Below, piece after piece: positions 7,788 through 17,162 of a stretch of 64,000 bases of DNA. The position numbers and the translations under genes were made by a program. The stretch covers positions 1-64,000 of the forward strand of contig JADCHX010000017.1 of NCBI GenBank assembly GCA_020248265.1. The letters run 5' to 3'. Numbering within the stretch: position 1 is the first letter of the stretch; each line of letters begins with the position of its first letter. The notes beneath the pieces were generated by a model that saw only the letters and a program-made list of their open reading frames with translations, searched no databases and was not told where the DNA came from. Source of the DNA: Rhodocyclaceae bacterium. GTDB lineage: Bacteria > Pseudomonadota > Gammaproteobacteria > Burkholderiales > CAIKXV01.

Positions 7788-9911
7788 TCAACGCCCGACC
7801 GGCACCTCGGCCACCACCGTCGTCGCCGGCGCCGCCGCGATCGCTACCGCTGCCGGCGCTTCCACCTTCGCGGCAGGCTGCGTCACCGGCAGCAGCGGCA
7901 CGATCAGCAACGCGACGATGTTGATGATCTTGATCAGCGGATTGACCGCCGGGCCCGCCGTATCCTTGTACGGATCGCCCACCGTGTCGCCCGTGACAGC
8001 CGCCTTGTGCGCATCGGAGCCCTTGCCGCCGTGGTTGCCCTCTTCGATGAACTTCTTGGCGTTGTCCCAGGCCCCGCCGCCGGTGGTCATCGAGATCGCG
8101 ACGAACAGACCGGTGACGATGCAGCCCATCAGCAAGCCGCCGAGCGCGATCGGGCCTAGAAGGAAGCCGACGGCGATCGGCACCAGCACCGGCAGCAGCG
8201 ACGGCACCATCATCTCCTTGATGGCGGACCGGGTCAGCATGTCGACCGCGCGCGAATAGTCGGGCTTGGCCGTACCTTCCATGATGCCGGGGATTTCCTT
8301 GAACTGCCGCCGTACCTCGACCACCACCGAGCTCGCCGAGCGCCCGACCGCCTCCATCGCCATCGCGCCGAACAGGAACGGGATCAGGCCGCCGATGAAC
8401 AGGCCGATGATGACCATCGGGTCGGACAGACTGAACGTGAAGGTCACGCCCGGGTTGGTGCTCTCGAGCTTGTGCGTGTAGTCGGCGAACAGCACCAGCG
8501 CCGCCAGCCCGGCCGAGCCGATCGCATAGCCCTTGGTCACCGCCTTCGTGGTGTTGCCGACCGCGTCCAGCGGATCGGTGATCGCACGCACCGAGGCCGG
8601 CATCTCGGACATCTCGGCGATGCCGCCCGCGTTGTCGGTGATGGGGCCGTACGCATCGAGGGCGACGATCACACCGGTCATCGAGAGCATGGCGGTCGCG
8701 GAGATCGCGATGCCGTACAGACCACCCAGGGCGTAGGCACCCCAGATCGCCAGGCACACCGCCAGCACCGGGGCCGCGGTGGACTTCATCGAGATGCCGA
8801 TGCCGGCGATGATGTTGGTCGCATGCCCGGTGGTGCAGGCCTGGGCGACATGGCGCACCGGCGCATACTCGGTCGCCGTGTAGTACTCGGTGATCACTAC
8901 CATCGCCGCAGTGAGCGCGAGACCGATCAGCGCGCACAGGAACAGCGGCATCGCGCCACCCGCGGCCCCGGACATCATCGACGTGGTGATCGGGTAGAAG
9001 GCGATCGCCGACAGCAGGCCGGCGACGATCACGCCCTTGTACAGCGCGTTCATGATCTTGCCGCCGGGCGAGGCCTTCACGAAGAAGCAGCCGATGATCG
9101 ACGCAACGATCGATGCGCCGCCGAGCACCAGCGGGTAGAGCACCGCGTTCGGGCCGAGGTCGGCTGCGAACATCGCGCCGACCAGCATCGTCGCGATCAC
9201 TGTCACCGCGTAGGTCTCGAACAGGACGGCCGCCATGCCGGCGCAGTCGCCGACGTTGTCGCCGACGTTGTCCGCGATCACGGCGGGGTTGCGCGGATCG
9301 TCTTCGGGGATGCCGGCCTCGACCTTGCCCACGAGGTCGGCGCCGACGTCCGCGCCCTTGGTGAAGATGCCGCCACCGAGGCGTGCGAAGATCGATATGA
9401 GCGAACTGCCGAAGGCCAGCCCGATCATCGCGTTGAGCACCGTCGTGTTCACGTCGTAGCCCATGCCGACGAGGATCGCGAAGTACCCGGCCACCGACAG
9501 CAGGCCCAGCCCGACCACCAGCATGCCGGTGATCGCACCGCCGCGGAACGCCACCGCGAGCGCTTCATCGAGGCCGGTGCGTGCAGCCTCGGCGGTGCGC
9601 ACGTTCGCACGCACCGAGACGTTCATGCCGATGTATCCGGCGGCACCCGAGAACACCGCGCCCACCAGGAAGCCGAAGGCGGTGAGCCAGGACAGCGCCA
9701 GGCCGATCAGCACGAACAGTACCGCCCCGACCGCGGCGATCGTCGTGTACTGCCGGTTCAGGTAGGCTGCCGCCCCGGCCTGCACCGCGGCGGCAATCTC
9801 CCGCATTCGATCATTTCCGGTCGGCTGCTTGAGAATCCATTGGGTCGAAACGATCCCGTACAGGATCGCTGCGATCGAGCATGCCAGTGCAAACCACAAC
9901 GGTGCGGCCAT
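7788..9911 (-). CDS. hppA: Membrane-bound H+-translocating pyrophosphatase, K+-independent type
   Basis: 707 aa, about 16 transmembrane helices. It couples PPi hydrolysis to proton export across the inner membrane. The catalytic loops are present: [16 protein letters not shown] (about 183-198), DNVGDNVGD (214-222) and, near the C-terminus, [17 protein letters not shown] with Lys marks the K+-independent class (K+-dependent enzymes have Ala there). One key position is odd. Family members read CAGMAADLFETY, but here residue 229 is Val (GTC, complement of 9225-9227) in place of the near-invariant Asp that forms the ion gate. A 35-residue Ala/Pro-rich C-terminal tail is longer than usual. It follows pfp by 93 bases, pairing a PPi-driven pump with a PPi-dependent glycolytic enzyme. 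Confidence 0.95.
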   Translation of the reverse strand: MAAPLWFALACSIAAILYGIVSTQWILKQPTGNDRMREIAAAVQAGAAAYLNRQYTTIAAVGAVLFVLIGLALSWLTAFGFLVGAVFSGAAGYIGMNVSVRANVRTAEAARTGLDEALAVAFRGGAITGMLVVGLGLLSVAGYFAILVGMGYDVNTTVLNAMIGLAFGSSLISIFARLGGGIFTKGADVGADLVGKVEAGIPEDDPRNPAVIADNVGDNVGDCAGMAAVLFETYAVTVIATMLVGAMFAADLGPNAVLYPLVLGGASIVASIIGCFFVKASPGGKIMNALYKGVIVAGLLSAIAFYPITTSMMSGAAGGAMPLFLCALIGLALTAAMVVITEYYTATEYAPVRHVAQACTTGHATNIIAGIGISMKSTAAPVLAVCLAIWGAYALGGLYGIAISATAMLSMTGVIVALDAYGPITDNAGGIAEMSEMPASVRAITDPLDAVGNTTKAVTKGYAIGSAGLAALVLFADYTHKLESTNPGVTFTFSLSDPMVIIGLFIGGLIPFLFGAMAMEAVGRSASSVVVEVRRQFKEIPGIMEGTAKPDYSRAVDMLTRSAIKEMMVPSLLPVLVPIAVGFLLGPIALGGLLMGCIVTGLFVAISMTTGGGAWDNAKKFIEEGNHGGKGSDAHKAAVTGDTVGDPYKDTAGPAVNPLIKIINIVALLIVPLLPVTQPAAKVEAPAAVAIAAAPATTVVAEVPVGR

Positions 9912-10004
9912 GAGTCACTTCCCCCTCGTTTTCTCTCGGTTCGAACTGCCTGGAAAAACGCGTGTTGCGTACTGATTCCGACGATCCTGTCGTCCCGTGC
10001 TCGA

Positions 10005-11261
10005 TCAGGTCTTGAACGGCGCGAGCTTCTTCTTGATGGAAACATTCTTCAGCCGTACATACGCGGGCAGGCCGTTGCTGAACTTCAGCCCGGCTTGGCC
10101 GCGGATCAGCGGTTGCAGGTAGGCGCGTGCGCGCGCAGTGATGCCGAAGCCGTCCCGGCTGATGAAGCCGCGAGGCAGCATGTGTTCGCGGTTGACGACG
10201 CGCGAAAGCGGCACCAGCCTCAGCGACCATCGGTAGGGCTGCTGCGAGGTGCGCTCGATCGAGACCATCACGCCGCTCTCGCCGCGCAGCGCGGCCTGCA
10301 CCGCCGCTCGGCCGACGGCATAGGCCTGCTCGACGTCGGTCTTCGAGGCGATATGGCGTGCCGCGCGCTGCAGGTAGTCGGCCAGCGCGAAGTGGTACTT
10401 GTGCCCCAGCCGGTCGCGAATCAGGCGCGCGACCCGTTCGCCGGCGCCACCCAGTTGCGCGTTGCCGAACGAATCGCGCAGGCCCGATTCGGACAGGAAT
10501 TTCCCGTCGGTGCCGCGCAACCCTTCGGATACGCCGATGCAGCAGTAGCCGTGCGTCTTCACCAGACGCTCGACGCGGGCCAGCACGCGTGCCTCCTCGA
10601 ACGGGATCTCGGGGAAAAGCAGCACCAGCGGCAGTGGATGGTCGGCATCGTCGGCCAGGCCTACGGCAGCGGTGATCCAGCCGGCATGCCGCCCCATGAC
10701 CTCGAGCACGAACACGCGGGTCGAGTTGCTCGCCATCGACGCCACGTCGAACGCCGCTTCGCGCATCGAGGTCGCCACATATTTCGCGACCGAACCGAAG
10801 CCGGGGCAGTTGTCGGTGCCGGCGAGGTCGTTGTCGATGGTCTTCGGCACATGGATGCAGGCCAGCGGGTAGCCCATGGACGACGAGACCTGCGTCATCT
10901 TCAGGCAGGTGTCGGCCGAATCGTTGCCGCCGTTGTAGAAGAAGTAGCGGATGTCGTGGGCGCGGAACACCTCGATCAGCCGGTTGTACTGCGCGCGATG
11001 CTCTTCGATGCCCTTCAGCTTGTACCGGCACGAGCCGAAGGCGCCGCCGGGCGTGCGCACCAGGGCCGCGATCGCCGACGCGGTCTCGCGCCCGGTATCG
11101 ATCAGGTCTTCGTTCAGCGCGCCGACGATGCCGTCGCGCCCGGCAAACACCTTGCCGATCTTCCCGGGGTGACGGCGCGCGGTTTCGATCACGCCCGCAG
11201 CCGAGGCGTTTATGACGGCTGTCACGCCCCCGGACTGGGCGTAGAAAGCGTTAGCCGGCAT
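10005..11261 (-). CDS. pfp: Pyrophosphate-dependent 6-phosphofructokinase
   Basis: 418 aa. It interconverts fructose 6-phosphate and fructose 1,6-bisphosphate using PPi/Pi in the cytosol. PPi specificity is readable: GGNDS (111-115) has Asp where ATP enzymes have Gly, and PKTIDND (139-145) has Lys where ATP enzymes have Gly. MGRHAGW in the middle is the usual fructose-phosphate motif. The start is uncertain between ATG 11261, preceded by GGAGG only 2 bases away, and GTG 11276; both overlap the 3' end of adk (stop at 11251), implying translational coupling. It is a reversible enzyme, so flux direction depends on PPi. The neighbouring hppA supports a PPi-centred energy economy. Confidence 0.93.
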   Translation of the reverse strand: MPANAFYAQSGGVTAVINASAAGVIETARRHPGKIGKVFAGRDGIVGALNEDLIDTGRETASAIAALVRTPGGAFGSCRYKLKGIEEHRAQYNRLIEVFRAHDIRYFFYNGGNDSADTCLKMTQVSSSMGYPLACIHVPKTIDNDLAGTDNCPGFGSVAKYVATSMREAAFDVASMASNSTRVFVLEVMGRHAGWITAAVGLADDADHPLPLVLLFPEIPFEEARVLARVERLVKTHGYCCIGVSEGLRGTDGKFLSESGLRDSFGNAQLGGAGERVARLIRDRLGHKYHFALADYLQRAARHIASKTDVEQAYAVGRAAVQAALRGESGVMVSIERTSQQPYRWSLRLVPLSRVVNREHMLPRGFISRDGFGITARARAYLQPLIRGQAGLKFSNGLPAYVRLKNVSIKKKLAPFKT

Positions 11262-11925
11262 CGCCTCCGCCGGCACCCATCGCCGCGAGCATCCGCCGGC
11301 CGATCTCGTCGACCGCCCCGACGCCGGGGATGCAGGCGTAGCGCGGTGCCCCGCCTTCGCCGGACTGCGCCCAGCGCTGGTAGTAATCGACCAGTGGCCG
11401 GGTCTGCCGGCGATAGACGTCGAGCCGGTTGCGTACGGTCTCTTCGCGGTCGTCGTCGCGCTGGATCAGCGGTTCGCCGGTCGCGTCGTCCAGCCCCGCG
11501 ACCTTCGGCGGCGCGTAGACCTCATGGTAAGTGCGTCCCGATGCCGGGTGCACGCGCCGCCCGCTGACGCGGCTGATGATCTCTGCATCGTCGACCGCGA
11601 TCTCGAGCACCTGGTCGATCGCGACCGCCGCCGTGCGCATCGCGTCTGCCTGCGGAATGGTGCGCGGGAACCCGTCGAACAGGTAGCCGGCCTTGCAGTC
11701 GTCGGCGGACAGGCGATCCTTTACGAGGCCGATGATGATCTCGTCGGAGACGAGTTCGCCGGCATCCATCACCTTCTTGGCGGCCAGCCCGAGCGGACTG
11801 CCGGCCTTGACCGCAGCGCGCAGCATGTCGCCGGTGGAGATCTGGGGGATGTGGAACCGGTCGCGCAGGAACGCGGCCTGGGTTCCCTTGCCTGCCCCCG
11901 GGGGCCCTAGAAGCAGTATGCGCAT
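11251..11925 (-). CDS. adk: Adenylate kinase
   Basis: 224 aa (E. coli 214). Interconverts ATP + AMP and 2 ADP. P-loop GPPGAGKGT at residues 7-15, [10 protein letters not shown]-binding segment, GFPRT in the middle, and a LID region ([14 protein letters not shown]) without zinc cysteines. ATG 11925 is the only sensible start; no clear Shine-Dalgarno. It heads the block adk-pfp-hppA on the minus strand and overlaps pfp. Lipid A genes upstream (kdsB, lpxK) share the orientation, a common betaproteobacterial arrangement. Confidence 0.96.
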   Translation of the reverse strand: MRILLLGPPGAGKGTQAAFLRDRFHIPQISTGDMLRAAVKAGSPLGLAAKKVMDAGELVSDEIIIGLVKDRLSADDCKAGYLFDGFPRTIPQADAMRTAAVAIDQVLEIAVDDAEIISRVSGRRVHPASGRTYHEVYAPPKVAGLDDATGEPLIQRDDDREETVRNRLDVYRRQTRPLVDYYQRWAQSGEGGAPRYACIPGVGAVDEIGRRMLAAMGAGGGDAG

Positions 11926-12083
11926 GATCGAAAAGCGCTGCGCCGGCGACGAACCCCGGACGGAGCGGCTCCTTTGGTCTGTGCCCGTGGAATGCTGCGG
12001 GCGGTGGTGCCGATGGGTCGACGTGTCTGCCAGATACGGCTTGATCGTCGATTCGTCTTTATGCAGTAGTCAGACTGCCGCGC

Positions 12084-12089
12084 ATTATA
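12084..12089 (-). promoter_or_regulatory. Possible -10 element upstream of adk
   Basis: The minus strand reads a perfect TATAAT about 160 bases upstream of the adk ATG, within the 215-base gap after kdsB. No good -35 at 16-18 bases, so the call rests on the -10 alone. Confidence 0.35.
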
Positions 12090-12140
12090 CGCAACGGCCC
12101 CCGACCCGGCGAGTCCGAGTCCAGCGGCAGCCGCGTGCAG

Positions 12141-12968
12141 TCAGCGGCTGCCGTCCCGCGCCAGGACCCGGCGCACCCGTTCGAGGTCGGCCGGCGTGTC
12201 CACGCCTGCAGCCGGAGCGTCGGGCGCGGCTTCGACCACGATCGATTCGCCATGCCAGAGCGCGCGCAACTGCTCCAGCGATTCGAACTGTTCCAGCGCG
12301 GTCGGTGGCAGGGCCGACAGACGGCGCAGGGCGGCTGCGCGATAGGCATACAGCCCGACATGCCGGTACACCGGCAGGCCCTCGGGCAGTGGCGCGCCAG
12401 CGCGGTCGTCCGCAACCGGACAGATCGCCGGCGCCGAGGCGGCGAACGCGTCGCGCGCATACGGGATCGGCGCGCGGCTGAAATAGAGTGCGAAGCCGCG
12501 CCGGTCCAGGACCACCTTCACGACATTGGGGTCGAACATCTCGCGGGTGGAATGCAGGGCGTGGCAGGCGGTGGCGATCGCCGCATCCGGCGTCTCGTGC
12601 AGCCGGCGTGCGACGGCCGCGATCAGCGCGGGGTCGATCAGCGGCTCGTCGCCCTGCACGTTGACCACGATCGTGTCGTCCGGCCATGCGCGCTGCACGC
12701 AAAGCTCGGCGATCCGGTCAGTGCCGGACGGATGGTCGCTGCGCGTCAGCGCGGCCTGCAACCCATGCGCCGCCGCGGCGGCCACGACCGACGGGTCGTC
12801 GGTGGCGATCCACACCTCGCTGGCACCGCTGGCTGCCGCGCGCTCGGCCACGCGAACCACCATCGGCCGCCCGGCGATGTCGGCGAGCGGCTTGCCGGGC
12901 AGCCGGGTCGAGGCAAGCCGGGCCGGGATCGCCGCGACGAACGCCATCACCTGCGGCGATGCAGTCAC
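12141..12968 (-). CDS. kdsB: 3-deoxy-manno-octulosonate cytidylyltransferase
   Basis: 275 aa if started at GTG 12968; an ATG at 12947 ([13 protein letters not shown]) is the alternative and fits family length better. Activates KDO as CMP-KDO for the lipopolysaccharide inner core. It carries the nucleotidyltransferase N-terminus [15 protein letters not shown] and [10 protein letters not shown] in the middle, the metal and CTP site. The GTG start overlaps the stop of the upstream Trm112-like gene by 4 bases. Part of the lpxK-Trm112-kdsB lipid A/KDO set. Confidence 0.94.
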   Translation of the reverse strand: MTASPQVMAFVAAIPARLASTRLPGKPLADIAGRPMVVRVAERAAASGASEVWIATDDPSVVAAAAAHGLQAALTRSDHPSGTDRIAELCVQRAWPDDTIVVNVQGDEPLIDPALIAAVARRLHETPDAAIATACHALHSTREMFDPNVVKVVLDRRGFALYFSRAPIPYARDAFAASAPAICPVADDRAGAPLPEGLPVYRHVGLYAYRAAALRRLSALPPTALEQFESLEQLRALWHGESIVVEAAPDAPAAGVDTPADLERVRRVLARDGSR

Positions 12969-13159
12969 CCTCGGCGCAGCGCTTCGAGCTCTTCCGGCGC
13001 CAGCCGGCGCGCCTCGTCCTCGAGCATGATCGGTATGCCGTCGCGGATCGGATAGGCGAGCCCTGCGCCCTGCGACAGCAACTCCTGCCGGCTGCGGTCG
13101 AACGTCAGGCTTCCCTTGGTGACCGGGCAGACCAGGATCTCCAGCAATTTTGCGTCCAT
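12965..13159 (-). CDS. Trm112-family small protein (UPF0434, YcaR-like)
   Basis: 64 aa. It begins [16 protein letters not shown] and continues with the family's [19 protein letters not shown]. Trm112-like proteins are small scaffolds or activators of methyltransferases in eukaryotes; the bacterial role is unsettled. The position between lpxK and kdsB is widespread in proteobacteria. I chose ATG 13159 because upstream residues match nothing; its stop overlaps the kdsB GTG by 4 bases. Confidence 0.88.
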   Translation of the reverse strand: MDAKLLEILVCPVTKGSLTFDRSRQELLSQGAGLAYPIRDGIPIMLEDEARRLAPEELEALRRG

Positions 13160-13273
13160 GTCGTCGCTTTCAGCAGGCGTTGCGTGAGGAACGTGGAATC
13201 CGAGCGCGTCCGGGCATCCGGGCACGGAGGATACAGGTGCCCGGTGCAGGCCGCACCAGGCTGGTGCCGGCGA

Positions 13274-14284
13274 TCAGGGCCTGCCTTCAAGGCGGTGCAC
13301 CAGGTGTTCTCCGAACGCGGCATCGAGCTGCGCCTCGACCGGGAGTACCCAGTGGTGGGATGCACCGAACTGGATGCATTTTACGGCATCCTTTTCCGTG
13401 AGTATCACCGGCTCGTCGCCGAAGTCGAGGTCCGCCGGCTCGAAATGGTGATGGTCCGGGAAAGGGTGCTCGACGAAGGTCAGGCCGAGGGAGGACAGCA
13501 GGCTGAAGAAACGGTCCGGATAGCCGATCCCCGCGACCGCATGCAGCCGCTGGCCGCGCAGGGATTCGGGCGCGGCGGTGATCGACGGGTCGTCCAGCCG
13601 GTACATGCGCCCCGCTGCAATACGCATTTCGAACTGCGCGTCGCGCGGCACCGGCGCCGCCATCGATGCCGCGCCGTTGACCACCAGCGCGTCCACCGCG
13701 CTCAAGCGGTGCACCGGCTCGCGCAGCGGACCGGACGGCAGCATGTGCCCGTTGCCGAATCCGAGGCCAGCGTCCACCACCGCGACTTCGACATCGCGCT
13801 CGAGGCGGTAGTGCTGCAGGCCGTCGTCGGCGATCAGCACGTCGCACTCCGGATGTTCGCGCAGCAGCGCGCGCGCGGCGAACACCCGGTCGACGCCGAT
13901 CCATACGGGTGCCGGGGTACGCCGGGCGATCAGCACCGGCTCGTCGCCGACGCGCGACGGATCGCTGTGCGGGCCGACCGGTTCGCTGACGCGATCGTCG
14001 CTGGCGCTGCCGCCGTAGCCTCTGCTGACCACGCCGGGATGCCAGCCGCGGGTGATCAGGTAGAGCACCAGCCAGATGGTCAGCGGCGTCTTCCCGGTGC
14101 CGCCGACGGTGACATTGCCGACCACGATCACCGGTACGGATACGGCGTGGCGGCGCGCCCAGCCGATGCGGAAGGCGAGCCGGCGCAATTCGACGGCCAG
14201 CCGGAACAGCCAGGACACCGGCAGCAGCAGCGCGCTGCGCACGCTCAGCCTCGCCCAGTGGCGGTCGGTATCGAAGCGCGGCAT
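13274..14284 (-). CDS. lpxK: Tetraacyldisaccharide 4'-kinase
   Basis: 336 aa. Phosphorylates the 4' position of the lipid A disaccharide at the inner membrane. A hydrophobic N-terminal stretch at about residues 17-30 fits membrane association, and the Walker A motif GNVTVGGTGKTP is at 56-67. VSRGYGG, DDGLQHYRLERDVEV and LTEKDAVKC are all family signatures. It is 34 bases downstream of exbD. The 114 bases between lpxK and the Trm112-like gene show no feature. Confidence 0.95.
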   Translation of the reverse strand: MPRFDTDRHWARLSVRSALLLPVSWLFRLAVELRRLAFRIGWARRHAVSVPVIVVGNVTVGGTGKTPLTIWLVLYLITRGWHPGVVSRGYGGSASDDRVSEPVGPHSDPSRVGDEPVLIARRTPAPVWIGVDRVFAARALLREHPECDVLIADDGLQHYRLERDVEVAVVDAGLGFGNGHMLPSGPLREPVHRLSAVDALVVNGAASMAAPVPRDAQFEMRIAAGRMYRLDDPSITAAPESLRGQRLHAVAGIGYPDRFFSLLSSLGLTFVEHPFPDHHHFEPADLDFGDEPVILTEKDAVKCIQFGASHHWVLPVEAQLDAAFGEHLVHRLEGRP

Positions 14285-14318
14285 CGGCGGTCGGCGCGCG
14301 GAACGGACGCGGTGCCGT

Positions 14319-14741
14319 TCAGCGCGCGCCGGAGCCCTGGGTGGTGAACGTGATCTGCGGATAACCGGCGAGCCGCGCTGCTTCCATCACGTTGACCACG
14401 GCCTGGTGCGTGGCGGCAGCATCGGCGCTGATCACGATCACCGGTTCTTTCGCCTCGCCGCCCACCTTGCGCAGCGCCTGGCTGAACTGCTCGGGATTGC
14501 CGAACACCACCGGTTGGCGGTTGACCAGATAGCGTCCGGTCGCGTCGATCGCGACGTTGATCTGCACCGGCCGGTTCGGCGGCGATTCCGCCGAAGCCTG
14601 GGGCAGGTTGATCTGCAACTCGGAGAACCGGGTGAATGTGGTCGAGGTGACGAGGAAGATCAGCACCACCAGGAACACGTCGATCATCGGTACCAGGTTG
14701 ATCTCCGGCTCGTCGCGCGGGCGGCCGCGCCGGAAATTCAC
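14319..14741 (-). CDS. exbD: ExbD/TolR-family biopolymer transport protein
   Basis: 140 aa. One transmembrane helix at residues 17-35 with the conserved proton-path Asp at 21 (PMIDVFLVVLIFL), then a periplasmic domain. With ExbB it forms the proton-driven motor that energises TonB-type outer-membrane import. It sits 18 bases after exbB. No tonB is visible in the window. A TolR role is possible, but the position next to lpxK is the usual ExbD context in this group. Confidence 0.9.
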   Translation of the reverse strand: MNFRRGRPRDEPEINLVPMIDVFLVVLIFLVTSTTFTRFSELQINLPQASAESPPNRPVQINVAIDATGRYLVNRQPVVFGNPEQFSQALRKVGGEAKEPVIVISADAAATHQAVVNVMEAARLAGYPQITFTTQGSGAR

Positions 14742-14759
14742 GCGGCACCCCGCGCGCGG

Positions 14760-15365
14760 TCAGGCAAGGCGTTCACCGTGCACTACCTCGACCAGCTTTA
14801 CCGCCTGGAGTTCCATGTCGACCACGTAGCCGTCGACCTTGGCGCGATAGTGCCGGTAGGCGATCATGCTGGGGATCGCAACGATCAGGCCGAACGCGGT
14901 GTTGTAGAGCGCGATCGAGATGCCTTGCGCGAGTTGTGCGGGCGTGCCCGCAGCCGATTGCGCGCCGAAGATCTCGATCATGCCGATCACCGTGCCGAAC
15001 AGGCCAAGCAGCGGTGCCATGCCCGCGATCGTGCCGAGCGTGGTCAGGTAGCGCTCCAGCTGCATCGCGACGCCTCGACCGGTTTCCTCGATCGCCTCTT
15101 TCATGACCTCGCGCGGGCTGCGCACGTTGCGCAGGCCCGCGGCCAGCACTTCGCCCAGCGGCGAATGGGCAGCGACCCGCTCGACCATCTCGGGCGATGC
15201 GCCGTTCTGGCGGAACTCGGCCACCACATTCGGCAGCAGGTCGGCCGGAGCGACCAGCGTGCGCCGCAGGGTCCATCCACGTTCACCGATGATGGCCAAG
15301 GCAATGATCGAAGCGATGATCAGCGGCCAGATAGGCCAGCCGGCACCTTGGATGATTGCAAACAC
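14760..15365 (-). CDS. exbB: ExbB/MotA/TolQ-family proton channel protein
   Basis: 201 aa with the start taken at GTG 15365 (VFAIIQGAGWPIWPL), which matches how family members begin. An ATG at 15434 would add 23 residues without similarity. Three transmembrane helices: one N-terminal and two in the second half (GTIAGMAPLLGLFGTVIGMIEIF and a C-terminal one ending near IVAIPSMIAY), the MotA/TolQ/ExbB domain. Works with ExbD. First gene of the leftward block; its promoter must lie in the divergent region 15366-15833. Confidence 0.9.
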   Translation of the reverse strand: MFAIIQGAGWPIWPLIIASIIALAIIGERGWTLRRTLVAPADLLPNVVAEFRQNGASPEMVERVAAHSPLGEVLAAGLRNVRSPREVMKEAIEETGRGVAMQLERYLTTLGTIAGMAPLLGLFGTVIGMIEIFGAQSAAGTPAQLAQGISIALYNTAFGLIVAIPSMIAYRHYRAKVDGYVVDMELQAVKLVEVVHGERLA

Positions 15366-15833
15366 GGATAGGGGAGGAGTCTTGTTGGGAAGCGCCCCGA
15401 CTCTATCGACCGGCGCGGCCGAGGGCAAGCACAAGGCGCGGCCAAACGGGTGCAGGTGATGCTAAGCGCTTCACTCAACGGGAGATTTTTCATTTTCCAC
15501 ATGTTCTGTGGATAAGTTTGTGAATAGAGTGCCTGAAACGGGCTGAAACCGTTGTGCAGCCGTGTCCCCGTTTGGATTGCTGCTTTTTTGTGCAGAAAGT
15601 AAGTCATTATTAATCAATGTCTTGCATTACTCGCCCCAGGGGTGCGGTCGGTTTCGGCTGGTAAACCGGGGCATTTCCGGGATGCTGTGGAGAAGTGACG
15701 GCCTGTGCACGATTTCTCGCGGGTTCCAGGGCAGTTTCGTTCCTGCAGGCCGCGCCGTTCCGTGATTCGTCCCGAGTTCCCGATGCGCTGATCGATCGGC
15801 CCCGTGCCGCGCCGCCGACGCTAGAATCGCGGC
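15366..15833. promoter_or_regulatory. Divergent exbB/xseA intergenic region with DnaA-box cluster
   Basis: 468 bases without a gene, noticeably AT-richer than the surroundings between 15480 and 15635. Five 9-mers match the DnaA box TTATNCACA with at most one mismatch: 15493-15501 on the plus strand, and 15507-15515 (perfect TTATCCACA), 15519-15527, 15589-15597 and 15686-15694 on the minus strand. A full IHF consensus (AATCAATGTCTTG) lies at 15612-15624. Promoters for both flanking genes must be here, but I could not fix -35/-10 pairs. Confidence 0.6.
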
Positions 15834-17156
15834 ATGCGCGAACCAGCCTCCCGCCCCGAGATCCTGACCGTGGCGGCGCTCAACCGGGCGGCGCGAGAGG
15901 CAGTCGAACAAGCTCTGCCAGCGCTGTGGGTAGCCGGAGAGATATCGAATTTCCGCCGCTACGACTCCGGTCATTGCTACTTCGTGCTGAAGGACGCCCA
16001 GGCGCAGGTGCGCTGCGTGATGTTCCGCCACCGCGCCTCGCTGCTGGGCTGGCAGCCGAGCGACGGCAGCGAGGTCGAGTTGCGCGCCGTACCGTCGCTG
16101 TACGAGGCGCGCGGCGATTTCCAGCTCAATGTCGAGACGATGCGCCGTGCCGGCCTGGGCGCGCTGTTCGCTGCGTTCGAGCGGCTGAAGGCGAAGCTGT
16201 CGGCCGAGGGCCTGTTTGCCGCCGAGCGCAAGCGGCCGCTGCCGTCGTTCCCGCGCACCGTCGGCATCGTCACGTCGACCTCGGCCGCGGCCCTGCGCGA
16301 CATGCTCACCACGCTGCGCCGGCGCGCCCCGGGGGTGCACGTGATCGTCTACCCGGCGCTGGTGCAGGGCGAGGGCGCGGCACGCCAGATCGCGCGCGCG
16401 ATCGCGGTGGCCGGCGAACGGGCGGAATGCGACGTGCTGATCGTCGGGCGCGGCGGTGGCAGCATCGAGGACCTGTGGTCGTTCAACGAAGAAGTCGTCG
16501 CGCGCGCGATCGCCGACAGCCCGATCCCGACCGTCAGTGCGGTCGGGCATGAAACCGATTTCACCATCGCGGACTTCGTCGCCGACGCCCGCGCGACCAC
16601 GCCGACCGCCGCTGCCGTGATGGTGGTTCCGGACGCGGCGCAGCTGCACCAGCGGTTGCAGGCGCAGGCTGCGGTGCTCAGCCGCGCGCAGTGGCGCCTG
16701 CTGGAGCAGCGAATGCAGACCCTTGACCACCTGCAGCGCCGCCTGACGCATCCGGGTGCCCGTGCGCGCGACCAGGCGGTCGCGCTCGGCCATCTGCAGC
16801 GCCGGCTGTCGCAGGCGCAGGCCCGCCTGCTGGATGCTGCGGCCAGCCGCACCGGGCGCGTCGCCGCGCGGCTGGCGCAGGTGCGGCCGGACGCCGCCGC
16901 GAAGGCCGCCGATCTGGCGCGCCTGGGTGCGCGATTGTCGAGCGCCGGCAGCCGGTTGATCGAGCGCCGCCAGTCGAGACTCGATGCGTTGCGGGCGAGC
17001 CTCGTGCACCTGAACCCCGAGGCGGTGCTCGAGCGCGGCTACAGCATCACCCGACTGCCAGGGGGCAAGGTGCTGCAGGATGCCCGCGACGCCGTACCGG
17101 GCACCGCGCTCGAAACCATGCTGGCGCACGGCAGCGTGCGCTCCATCGTCGGCTGA
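15834..17156 (+). CDS. xseA: Exodeoxyribonuclease VII large subunit
   Basis: 440 aa. Nuclease subunit that, with XseB, degrades single-stranded DNA from both ends. N-terminal OB-fold (ALWVAGEISNFRRYDSGHCYFVLKD, about residues 30-55), catalytic core with PRTVGIVTS, DVLIVGRGGGSIEDLW and SAVGHETDFTIAD, then a long Ala/Leu/Arg-rich coiled coil and the C-terminal LERGYSI segment. The length is normal. xseB is unlinked at 26.3 kb, next to ispA-dxs. Convergent with miaA, 6 bases between stops. Confidence 0.96.
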   Translation: MREPASRPEILTVAALNRAAREAVEQALPALWVAGEISNFRRYDSGHCYFVLKDAQAQVRCVMFRHRASLLGWQPSDGSEVELRAVPSLYEARGDFQLNVETMRRAGLGALFAAFERLKAKLSAEGLFAAERKRPLPSFPRTVGIVTSTSAAALRDMLTTLRRRAPGVHVIVYPALVQGEGAARQIARAIAVAGERAECDVLIVGRGGGSIEDLWSFNEEVVARAIADSPIPTVSAVGHETDFTIADFVADARATTPTAAAVMVVPDAAQLHQRLQAQAAVLSRAQWRLLEQRMQTLDHLQRRLTHPGARARDQAVALGHLQRRLSQAQARLLDAAASRTGRVAARLAQVRPDAAAKAADLARLGARLSSAGSRLIERRQSRLDALRASLVHLNPEAVLERGYSITRLPGGKVLQDARDAVPGTALETMLAHGSVRSIVG

Positions 17157-17162
17157 TCCCGG

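Noticed and set aside
8472-11567. Very long plus-strand open frame opposite hppA, pfp and adk
   Set aside because: Composition is His/Arg/Gly/Asp-rich with no domain. It mirrors three clear genes in a GC-rich genome and crosses their boundaries, so it is a codon-bias shadow.
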